From Pseudonocardiaceae bacterium (GTDB lineage Bacteria > Actinomycetota > Actinomycetes > Mycobacteriales > Pseudonocardiaceae): DNA of 9,273 bases. Of the stretch, positions 1-5,756 are shown in pieces; position 1 is the first letter of the stretch, and the number at the start of each line of letters is the position of its first letter. Location: positions 1 to 9,273 of the forward strand of contig JAICSB010000111.1 in assembly GCA_025937115.1 (NCBI GenBank). Direction: 5' to 3'. Under the pieces are notes generated by a model. It made no database searches and was not told the origin of the DNA. It was given only the letters and a program-made list of their open reading frames with translations. Made by a program: the position numbers and the translations under genes.

Positions 1-110
1 TGGATCCGCTCACTACCACGCTTGGCACGCGCTGCGGTCATACCCTCAGGGTAACTCATGCCCAAATCCATGCCCATAGATCATCTGAGAGACCGAGACC
101 AGACTGTCTC
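1..110. other. Chromosomal flank left of the island, no gene seen
   Basis: This stretch would have followed the tRNA 3' end before the island inserted. I see no convincing reading frame. It holds a short inverted repeat just outside attL (88-93 AGAGAC with 106-111 GTCTCT, or the tighter GAGAC 95-99 with GTCTC 106-110). Read on the minus strand, this could once have been a hairpin about 25 nt downstream of the tRNA. There is no clear T-tract, so a terminator call is weak. Confidence 0.4.
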
Positions 111-169
111 TGCTGGTCAACCGGTGGGGCGGGTGGGGATCCAACCCACGACCTGACGGATTATGAGTC
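111..169. repeat. attL-side direct repeat (displaced tRNA 3' half)
   Basis: This 59-bp copy matches 5385-5443 except at 142 (C here, G at 5416). It covers the tRNA from the anticodon loop to the 3' end plus 14 bp beyond. Similarity stops at 170, where the functional tRNA continues with its anticodon stem and D arm, so this copy cannot make a tRNA. The mismatch lies in the T-loop: the functional gene has the canonical TTCGA and this copy has TTGGA, as expected for a displaced fragment no longer under selection. Confidence 0.92.
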
Positions 170-346
170 TCCGAATTCACCCGGCAGGAGTACGCCACGT
201 GGGCACTAGCTCGCACAACTTCGCGACTGGAGTCCTCGGCAGGCACGCGGAGACGCGAGTTCATGGACAGATCCATGGACACAAATGTCCACTGTGGACG
301 TACCTGTGATCACGGTTGTCACACTGCGCTGCTGCCGAATTTGGCT
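170..346. other. Island left end, non-coding, with short repeats
   Basis: No gene is supported here. The stretch contains CATGGACA twice (262-269 and 274-281), a perfect inverted repeat GTCCAC-T-GTGGAC (287-299), the palindrome GTGATCAC (306-313) and TGTGA/TCACA arms (305-309 and 319-323). Clustered short repeats close to an attachment site fit binding sites for integrase arm domains or accessory proteins, but this is an inference from position and spacing. Confidence 0.4.
262..281 (+). repeat. Two CATGGACA repeats, candidate integrase arm sites
   Basis: CATGGACA occurs at 262-269 and 274-281, 12 bp apart start to start, and its TGGACA core recurs inverted at 286-291. I found the same 8-mer again only at 5342-5349, between the integrase gene and the right-hand repeat. 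Presence at both ends of the element suggests arm-type binding sites for the integrase N-terminal domain. The copies are seen directly; the function is inferred. Confidence 0.35.
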
Positions 347-650
347 CTATGGGGATCTCAAGGCGCCGCCCACGGCGGCGCTGACATGGCTGATCTGGTA
401 GTCGGCTCGCGTGCCCGCCTCGGGCCGATCCCGCTTGCTGCGCGCGGCCTGGCGGCCGTGCTCGCGCGGGTCCGGCCCGGCGGCCGACTCCAGTACGTCG
501 ACTTCGAACGCGCGGTGCGCAATGGTGCGGCGGATCGTCAACTCGCTCAGGGCTCATGGCGAGGCAGGTCGAGATGGCCACGATGAGCTGACGCGCGGGG
601 ACCGCGACCCGGGCCCATGGTTCCGAGAGGTGGCCAGCCATGAACGCCAC
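347..650 (-). pseudogene. Possible frameshifted remnant of an unknown small gene
   Basis: On the minus strand one frame runs from GTG 650 (or ATG 641) through SEPWARVAVPARQLIVAIST, with third codon positions almost all G or C. Near 541-560 that coding-like pattern stops in this frame and continues in another, through TIRRTIAHRAFEVDVLES to a TAG at about 347-349. The two pieces could be one roughly 90-100-residue protein split by a frameshift. I do not recognise a family. The third-position bias is the only evidence, and GC-rich DNA can give such frames by chance. The remnant lies downstream of the PBP gene on the same strand, about 40 bp after its stop. Confidence 0.3.
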
Positions 651-690
651 GGTGTCGCGTCCGCACCGGATCTACCGCATTACCAGCGTG

Positions 691-2715
691 TCACCCGGTG
701 GACACGTCGCAATTCGCGACGTCACCGATGTCCTGATCAGAGGCTGGCGCTCCAGGTTTGCTGGTTGGCGCCTTATTGGCTTGCATTTCACAATGAAAAA
801 TCTCCCGGGGGAGAATGCTAATATCGGGAACATCGTCTACCTTCAAAAGGGAAGTTCTTTTCCCGGTCGGTTCACCAGGATCATCCCCAACATTTTTATA
901 ACTGATTACACCTGTAATGCCGTCGAAAGGAGTTTTGCGATTTCTTTGAAGTATCTTCAAGTACACGTCGGCAGGCACAATCGAGCGTGGATTCCACTCC
1001 TGCTGAGAGTCACCGCGAAGGATGTCTTCGTCCAGATGTTGGACTGCGTCGAGTGCCAGCTCAGCTGCGTCGTAGGCTGCCGTCATTCTCTGGCCGATTA
1101 GCCCGTTGCCCCGACCGCAATACTGGCGAAATATGTCCGTCTCATTGATCAGTTGGAAAAATCGCAGTATTGAACTATCAGAAGTTTCTCGAAAAAATTC
1201 ACAAGTGATCAAGTCGCTTCTCGACGAATAGACCACCGGTAACATTGCAGGTGCGTTCTTGCGAAGCGTTGAGTTCTCCATATAGCGACCTACGGAATCA
1301 CTTGCGATCACATTTAAAGATCGGCCATCGGGACACTTGAGTGCTTCCAAGAAATCTGAAAATTCCGTCCATCGCCCCGCGAAGATCGCTACTCCTCGAT
1401 AAGTGCACGCGTCGCCAGGAAATTGTGCTGCGTCGAACAACTCGTCATCAATTCTGGGATTGTTGATGTTATGATTGTCAATCGCGATCCCTAAACCTGG
1501 TAGCGTTGCGTTCAGATCGTGGACGAGCGTGTTCACGAATAGGTCCTTGTCGATGCTTGACACCCCGCCGATGGTCCAGTAAATTTTCGCATTTTTTACG
1601 TGTAGTACCTTGTTGGCGTACTCGCCAATCATTCTCGCTTGATCTTTGTTCGGTGCGCTGATCTGAAGGTAGAGTTGCGAGTTTCTATCTATCTGATCTG
1701 CCGACAGGGCTGTTGCGATCGCCGGGAGACCGATCATATTTAGTTTCCTCAGAGCTTTAGCCGTAGTGTCCCGGCTTTCGTCCCAGCCGATCACGCCCAC
1801 CACCGTGGGATCGTCTGCAGCCAAACGCCCGATCATGTCAACCGCCTCGGTGGCGTATTGCATTTCGTGGCCACCGTTAGCAATCACAATATTCAGCAAC
1901 GGAAATTTGTCGGTCGCTGGTCGAACGATACTATCTTTTTGCGCGACCGCGAGCCCCTCCAATTCTTCGCGTTCCCCGGAGTACGCTTCTTCGGTGGGGT
2001 TGGTTGGCCTACCGGTGAAAATGCCGAGATAGACAAGAGTGATATATGGGCGTCTCCGCTTGCCATCCTCCCAAAGAGTGCGGATTGTTCGGTTCTGCGC
2101 AAATATCGTATCCTGGCTGCGAAGTAGCGCTTCCTGACCTGACGTGTTTTTCTGGCTGGGCTCGTCATTGAACCGAAAGTAACTACTGTCGCTGTAGCCG
2201 ATGCATTCTCCGCCGATGCTACGAATGTTGACCTGCCCGCGGAAAGGCCAGTGTCTGCAGTCCAGCCCACCCCCGTACTGCCAACCTACCCATCCGATCC
2301 CGGCCAAGACGGGCACCACGGCAACCGCTGCTACGACGATACGTCGGGCGAATCGCGGTGGTCGACGTGACCCAATCGGCTCGAAGGTTGGCTCCAAACC
2401 GGCGGACTCGGTCACCGAAATCGGTAGGTCCCAGGCGGTATCGACACGGGCCCGTCGGCTGCCGGGTAGGGTCTCGACCCACTCCCGGTAGACGGCATCA
2501 CGGTAGACTGGATCGCTGCTTCGACGTATTCCCGAGTCGGGCTCAACGACACCACGGACGGTCGCCTGGTTCGGCGCTTGCGGTACCTCGTCACTGCTGC
2601 ACACCACAAGCAGTGGATCGCTTTGACCAGTTTCGTTGCGTACCTCATTGATGAGTTGCAGCAGTCGGTGCCCAGCAGAATTCTCGACTGGCCACCAAAC
2701 CCGCCCGACGTGCAC
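691..2715 (-). CDS. Membrane-anchored type 1 periplasmic-binding-fold protein (ABC substrate-binding-like sensor)
   Basis: This 674-aa protein has a cytoplasmic N-terminal segment (about residues 1-123), one transmembrane helix (about 124-147, preceded by RRPPRFARR, so N-terminus inside) and a long extracellular part. The motif IGGECIGYSDSSYFRF (167-182) and the following region to about 610 match an actinobacterial family whose outer domain has the type 1 periplasmic-binding fold of amino-acid substrate-binding proteins. Visible stretches include ITLVYLGIFTG, TVVGVIGWDESRDTTAKAL, VAIFAGRWTEFSDFLEALKC and ITGVISY. Cysteines (153, 171, 437, 461, 505, 533) could form disulfides. No lipobox, permease or ABC ATPase is nearby, so ligand sensing is more likely than uptake. 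GTG 2715 is the furthest possible start because an in-frame TGA lies just upstream, and no ribosome binding site precedes it. From memory, relatives carry a longer cytoplasmic N-terminus, so the protein may be truncated. Base composition is lower in GC than the flanking genes, suggesting transfer. Confidence 0.88.
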   Translation of the reverse strand: MHVGRVWWPVENSAGHRLLQLINEVRNETGQSDPLLVVCSSDEVPQAPNQATVRGVVEPDSGIRRSSDPVYRDAVYREWVETLPGSRRARVDTAWDLPISVTESAGLEPTFEPIGSRRPPRFARRIVVAAVAVVPVLAGIGWVGWQYGGGLDCRHWPFRGQVNIRSIGGECIGYSDSSYFRFNDEPSQKNTSGQEALLRSQDTIFAQNRTIRTLWEDGKRRRPYITLVYLGIFTGRPTNPTEEAYSGEREELEGLAVAQKDSIVRPATDKFPLLNIVIANGGHEMQYATEAVDMIGRLAADDPTVVGVIGWDESRDTTAKALRKLNMIGLPAIATALSADQIDRNSQLYLQISAPNKDQARMIGEYANKVLHVKNAKIYWTIGGVSSIDKDLFVNTLVHDLNATLPGLGIAIDNHNINNPRIDDELFDAAQFPGDACTYRGVAIFAGRWTEFSDFLEALKCPDGRSLNVIASDSVGRYMENSTLRKNAPAMLPVVYSSRSDLITCEFFRETSDSSILRFFQLINETDIFRQYCGRGNGLIGQRMTAAYDAAELALDAVQHLDEDILRGDSQQEWNPRSIVPADVYLKILQRNRKTPFDGITGVISYKNVGDDPGEPTGKRTSLLKVDDVPDISILPREIFHCEMQANKAPTSKPGAPASDQDIGDVANCDVSTG

Positions 2716-3974
2716 TAGCGCAGCGGGATATCACCGCGCTCTACCGGTTGCTCACTGACGCGGGGGTCAGTCAGCAACAGATCGCCTGCCTGACCGGGCA
2801 GTTACCCTCTGAGGTGTCGGATATCCTCAAGGGTCGCCAAGTCATGGCCTACGACGTGCTGGTCCGGATCGCCAAAGGCCTCGACGTACCGCGCGGGTGG
2901 ATGGGCCTGGCCTACGATGCTGAGGAGGCTGCTGAGTCTGCGACCCCGGTGCCCGGGGAGGAGGTCGTTGACGAGGACATGAAACGCCGCGCAATGCTAG
3001 CCATCGCCAGCGCGGCCTTGCTGGGTGCGCCCGTGCTCGGTGAGGTGCTGGAGCTCCCCACGCCGCCGAAAACGCCGACCCCGCTGCCGTCCCGGCTCGG
3101 GGCGTCCGACGTCGCCGCACTCAAGGAGCTGACCGCCCAACTGCGCAGGGGAGCCCGCACCTACGGGGGCGGCGCCGACGTGATCACCACCGTGGCGAAC
3201 CGGTCACGGTCACTGATGTCGGTGCCCGCAAGTGACCCGATCAAGTCCCAGTTGGGTTCAGCGCTGGCCGACCTGCACACCCTCGCCGGGTGGTGCTGCG
3301 TCGACTCGGGCCTGCACGATCAGGCTCGCGCATGTTTCGCCACCGCAATGGATCTCGCCGCCGGTGCCGGCGACGGAGTACAAGTCGCGTCGGCGTTGTG
3401 GCACGCGAGCATTCACATGCGCGACGCCGGGGCCTACAACGACGGCCTAAAAGCATGCCAGCTCGGTCTGATCAAACTCGGCGAAACCCCGGACGCGCCA
3501 GGAGCAGCCGAGGCGGCGGCGTGGCTGAACGCGGAGTCCGCGCGAGTGTCAGCAGCCATGGGGCACAGCGATGCAGCAGAGCGGTCACTCAAGGCAGCGC
3601 GAGAGTGGCAGCCCGCTACGGCATACGACCTCGCCGATATGGAGTGCGTGACGTCGTATGTGTATCTCTGGCTCGGACGGTTGGACACCGCCGAAAGGTT
3701 CGCGGCGAACTCAGTGCGGCACTGGACCGCAGAGGGAACCTCCCGCCACGAAGGGGTACTAGCTGACATCGCCCTAGCCACAATCCACACCAAGACCAAC
3801 CAATCCGATGCCACCCCATTGGCTCATCGCGCCATCGCTGGCGTGGCACCGTTGCACTCTCTCCGTACTCGACAGATCAAACTCGCCCCGCTAGTCAAGG
3901 CGCTCGATGCGCGGGCCGATTCCACGTCCCGAGACCTGGCACATCGTGCTCGCCACCTGGCAGGATCGGCGTAG
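2688..3974 (+). CDS. HTH (XRE-like) regulator with C-terminal TPR-like repeats
   Basis: A DNA-binding domain (ITALYRLLTDAGVSQQQIA, then LPSEVSDILKGRQVMAYDVL and RGWMGLAYD) is followed by an acidic linker, a hydrophobic patch after KRR (about residues 99-118) and helical TPR-like repeats to the end (for example LHDQARACFATAMDLA, HSDAAERSLKAA, RLDTAERFAANSVRHW). This is a common cytoplasmic regulator family of Streptomyces-like actinobacteria; the TPR half is expected to bind a peptide or protein partner. The start is uncertain. TTG 2748 gives 408 aa but cuts off helix 1 of the HTH. The frame stays open upstream to a TGA at 2652-2654, and the encoded ATKPARRALAQRDITALYRL looks like family N-terminus. 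The only start-like codon there is CTG 2688 (428 aa), with no clear ribosome binding site. The 5' end overlaps the divergent PBP gene, so the two are probably co-controlled and may work together. Confidence 0.9.
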   Translation: MATKPARRALAQRDITALYRLLTDAGVSQQQIACLTGQLPSEVSDILKGRQVMAYDVLVRIAKGLDVPRGWMGLAYDAEEAAESATPVPGEEVVDEDMKRRAMLAIASAALLGAPVLGEVLELPTPPKTPTPLPSRLGASDVAALKELTAQLRRGARTYGGGADVITTVANRSRSLMSVPASDPIKSQLGSALADLHTLAGWCCVDSGLHDQARACFATAMDLAAGAGDGVQVASALWHASIHMRDAGAYNDGLKACQLGLIKLGETPDAPGAAEAAAWLNAESARVSAAMGHSDAAERSLKAAREWQPATAYDLADMECVTSYVYLWLGRLDTAERFAANSVRHWTAEGTSRHEGVLADIALATIHTKTNQSDATPLAHRAIAGVAPLHSLRTRQIKLAPLVKALDARADSTSRDLAHRARHLAGSA

Positions 3975-4035
3975 CCATCACACCGCTCCGTCGCTCTAGG
4001 CGAATCGGCCATAACAGTTATCTCTGCGGCCACGG
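3975..4035. terminator. Convergent gap with a small inverted repeat, weak terminator candidate
   Basis: The regulator and integrase genes converge on this 61-bp gap. It holds a perfect inverted repeat ATAAC-A-GTTAT (4011-4021) inside GGCC/GGCC arms (about 4007-4010 and 4028-4031). The stem is short and no clear U-tract follows on either strand, so a bidirectional terminator is possible but weakly supported. Confidence 0.25.
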
Positions 4036-5307
4036 TTAAATCGGTTTATTCTGGCGCTTCGGCATCTGGGAGCCAAGAATCTCGGCGGCCTTGCGGTCGG
4101 ACGCGGCGACCCATGCTGCATAGACGCGGAGGGTGGTCGCTCCTCCCCCACCGTGGCCGAGGCGCCCGACGACGGTGCGAAGATCGACGCCGGCCGTCAG
4201 TAGCTTGGTGGCCGAGTAGTGCCTCAGCGCATGAATATGCGTGTCGATGCCGAGGCGTTCGGCCATGTCCTTGTACCGGCTGGATACGGCGTGCGGCGAG
4301 TACGGCTTGCGGGGATCAATGGCGTGCACTCCGGAGAACACGTATATGTCCTCGCTGAACTCGATCCCAAGTTCAGCGAGCCGCTGTCGGCAACGGTCCT
4401 TGTGCTCGCAGAGCAGCACAATGGTCTCCGTGTCGAGCGCGATCCGGCGCATCTGGTGCGTCTTTGTGTCCTTCTCCTTGCCCACGCCGCGCCGGAGCGT
4501 GTAGCTACTCCTGATCTCGATGACGCCTTCGTCAAAGTCGACGCGCGACCACCGAAGCGCGCAGACCTCACCACGCCGGATGCCCGTGGTCATCACGAGC
4601 CAGACGAGCGTTCCCCAGTCATCGTCCATCTCGAACGCCGCTTCCACCAGCTTGGCCGCCACCGCTGGCGACGGTGGATCGGGCTGTGGCGGTGTCTGCT
4701 TCGGCCGCCGGGTCGTCTTCGTGGCGTTGGTACCAACCCAGTCCCACCGAACGGCGGCGTTCAGCGCGCCGCTGATAATCGAGTGGATCTGGCGCACGGT
4801 CGACGCCGCCATCGGCTTGCACGCGTGCAGCTTGCACTTCCCCGCCTTGCAGTCGTGCTCGCCTACCACCCGGTGCTCGACGAACGGACGCCCGTCACAA
4901 CGCACGCGGCAGCGGCGTAACTCGGCATAGAAGCTCTCCAGCATCCGGGCGGTGAGCCTGTTCACCGGCACGTCGCCGAGCGCGGGCCGAATCGTCCGCG
5001 TGATGTAGCCGCAGTAGCCCTCGCGGGTGCTGTCCTCATGCTCGGACGTCCGCATCCACTCGTCGACGGCGTACCCGAGTTTCACCGAGGACGGCGTTGA
5101 GCGCTGCTTGTTGACCTGGGTGCGGAACTCGGCGAGCTTGTCCTCCGCTCTCTTGTGCGCCTTCCTGTCGGTACCCGAGATTGACGCGGTGAGGTAGACG
5201 TCTCGGCCGGTCACCGGGTCCTTGCCCGCGAAGAACCGGACCTGCAACGAGCTGCCGCGTTGCCGGATGTTCCCGCGCCGGCGTCCGGTCTCCTCTGGCT
5301 GGGCCAT
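4036..5307 (-). CDS. int: Tyrosine recombinase/integrase of the island
   Basis: This 423-aa site-specific recombinase integrates the island at the tRNA by strand exchange through a covalent tyrosine intermediate. It has an N-terminal arm-type DNA-binding domain (about 10-65, GNIRQRGSSLQVRFFAGKD), a SAM-like core-binding domain (about 75-190) and a catalytic domain (about 210-410). All catalytic residues are present: R244 in TGIRRGE, K282 in TKTHQMRRI, H359 and R362 in HALRH, H385 in LGH and nucleophile Y396. The core-binding domain carries a Cys/His-rich insert (C133, C137, H145, H151, C153, C158, C163) resembling a small metal-binding module seen in a subgroup of actinobacterial integrases. 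ATG 5307 is chosen because it directly precedes the arm domain. There is no good ribosome binding site, and a possible -10 box lies only 6 nt upstream, so the message may be leaderless. No excisionase gene accompanies it. Confidence 0.97.
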   Translation of the reverse strand: MAQPEETGRRRGNIRQRGSSLQVRFFAGKDPVTGRDVYLTASISGTDRKAHKRAEDKLAEFRTQVNKQRSTPSSVKLGYAVDEWMRTSEHEDSTREGYCGYITRTIRPALGDVPVNRLTARMLESFYAELRRCRVRCDGRPFVEHRVVGEHDCKAGKCKLHACKPMAASTVRQIHSIISGALNAAVRWDWVGTNATKTTRRPKQTPPQPDPPSPAVAAKLVEAAFEMDDDWGTLVWLVMTTGIRRGEVCALRWSRVDFDEGVIEIRSSYTLRRGVGKEKDTKTHQMRRIALDTETIVLLCEHKDRCRQRLAELGIEFSEDIYVFSGVHAIDPRKPYSPHAVSSRYKDMAERLGIDTHIHALRHYSATKLLTAGVDLRTVVGRLGHGGGGATTLRVYAAWVAASDRKAAEILGSQMPKRQNKPI

Positions 5308-5313
5308 GAGGCC

Positions 5314-5319
5314 AGCATA
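5314..5319 (-). promoter_or_regulatory. Possible -10 box of the integrase gene (leaderless transcript)
   Basis: On the minus strand TATGCT fits the actinobacterial TANNNT -10 pattern and ends 6 nt before the integrase ATG. Transcription would then begin at or next to the start codon, which would explain the missing ribosome binding site. No convincing -35 is seen at 16-18 bp. Confidence 0.3.
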
Positions 5320-5341
5320 GACCGCAGTTCAAGGACAATCC

Positions 5342-5349
5342 CATGGACA
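5342..5349 (+). repeat. Third CATGGACA copy, candidate right-end arm site
   Basis: This is identical to the two copies near the left end (262-269 and 274-281). It lies 36 bp inside the right-hand direct repeat, in the short gap between integrase and tRNA where arm-type sites are usual. A small inverted repeat, ATCAA-AGATC-TTGAT (5358-5372), lies between it and the repeat. Confidence 0.35.
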
Positions 5350-5384
5350 ACACCGAGATCAAAGATCTTGATACGGAGGATTTA

Positions 5385-5443
5385 TGCTGGTCAACCGGTG
5401 GGGCGGGTGGGGATCGAACCCACGACCTGACGGATTATGAGTC
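5385..5443. repeat. attR-side direct repeat inside the tRNA gene
   Basis: This copy matches 111-169 at 58 of 59 positions. It starts 14 bp beyond the tRNA 3' end and reaches into the 5' side of the anticodon stem, just past the anticodon loop (5435-5441). Because the tRNA is on the minus strand and remains whole, the 3' half now present was supplied by the element's own attP copy on integration, if the crossover lay toward the anticodon side of the repeat. Confidence 0.92.
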
Positions 5444-5473
5444 CGCTGCTCTGACCAGCTGAGCTACCGCCCC
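5399..5473 (-). tRNA. tRNA with CAU anticodon, probably elongator tRNA-Met
   Basis: The 75-nt cloverleaf reads GGGGCGG acceptor, TA, GCTC/GAGC D-stem, GCGGA/TCCGT anticodon stem, loop CTCATAA, GTGGG/CCCAC T-stem with TTCGATC loop, CCGCCCC acceptor and discriminator A. The G1:C72 pair and an anticodon stem without three consecutive G:C pairs argue against initiator tRNA. A CAU anticodon can also belong to a lysidine-modified tRNA-Ile, which I cannot fully exclude. The CCA end is only partly matched by the following bases (CC then G). This gene is the integration site of the island and stays functional. Confidence 0.93.
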
Positions 5474-5745
5474 GGACGGGTGCTTGAGGCTAGCCCACCA
5501 CCGACTCGGCGCCATCACGGGAGGCATCTGATCACTAAGCAGCCACTCTGAGCGGCGTCTCACGTCCCAAGCCCGGTGCGCCGAGGTCCGGATCGACGCG
5601 ATTTCCCCCGACCGGCGTAGAACCGGTAAGGACGCCACGGCCGTAGAACCGGTACGGACGTCACGACGCTGCGCGTTGCACTGTCTGCGGCTGCCCTGCC
5701 GGCGGTCGGTACCGTGGCCAGCGGCGGGCCCGGAGGTGGAGCACC
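5474..5745. other. Intergenic region between tRNA and phospholipase gene
   Basis: I see no gene in this stretch. It must contain the tRNA promoter on the minus strand; TAGCCT at 5487-5492 is a possible -10 box, 13 bp before the tRNA 5' end. It should also hold the phospholipase promoter on the plus strand, which I cannot pinpoint. A tandem 26-bp repeat is described separately. A frame upstream of the phospholipase start stays open from 5676, but it is Arg/Pro-rich and unlike the family. Confidence 0.5.
5611..5667 (+). repeat. Tandem 26-bp repeat upstream of the phospholipase gene
   Basis: Two adjacent units, 5616-5641 and 5642-5667, share 23 of 26 positions and both begin CGTAGAACCGGT. ACCGG at 5611-5615 pairs with CCGGT at 5623-5627 across a 7-nt gap. 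Two spaced copies about 90-140 bp before the start codon could be an operator for a dimeric regulator; that role is inferred. Confidence 0.5.
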
Positions 5746-5754
5746 GGAGGGGAG
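5746..5754 (+). promoter_or_regulatory. Ribosome binding site setting the phospholipase start
   Basis: The purine-rich GGAGGGGAG contains a perfect GGAGG (5746-5750) 6 nt before ATG 5757. This decides the start against the longer open frame that begins at ATG 5676. Confidence 0.75.
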
Positions 5755-5756
5755 CG

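Larger units (their letters stand above)
111..5443. mobile_element. tRNA-inserted integrative island, about 5.3 kb
   Basis: The island is bounded by a 59-bp direct repeat of the 3' part of a tRNA gene (111-169 and 5385-5443, 58 of 59 identical). It encodes its own tyrosine integrase next to the intact tRNA, the usual layout for actinobacterial tRNA-integrating elements. Contents from left to right are a region with short repeats and a possible broken gene, a membrane-anchored periplasmic-binding protein gene (minus), an HTH-TPR regulator gene (plus) and the integrase (minus). No excisionase, replication initiator, relaxase or FtsK-like transfer gene is visible. It is therefore either a minimal cargo island moved with outside help or a reduced remnant of a larger element. 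The repeats and integrase are seen directly; past mobility is inferred. Confidence 0.87.

Noticed and set aside
46..282. Minus-strand 78-codon frame across the left repeat
   Set aside because: It reads through a tRNA fragment and shows no coding bias or family resemblance.
4219..4930. Long plus-strand frames opposite the integrase
   Set aside because: They mirror the GC-biased integrase gene, are Arg/His/Pro-rich and match no family; the integrase frame is certain.
5375..5440. GGAGG followed by ATG 5384 and an 18-codon frame running antisense into the tRNA
   Set aside because: The stop lies inside the tRNA repeat and the frame is just the tRNA antisense; the match to a ribosome binding site is most likely chance.
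5676..5756. Upstream extension of the phospholipase frame from ATG 5676 as a signal peptide
   Set aside because: The 27 residues are Arg/Pro-rich without a hydrophobic core and overlap the intergenic region, and a strong ribosome binding site precedes ATG 5757.
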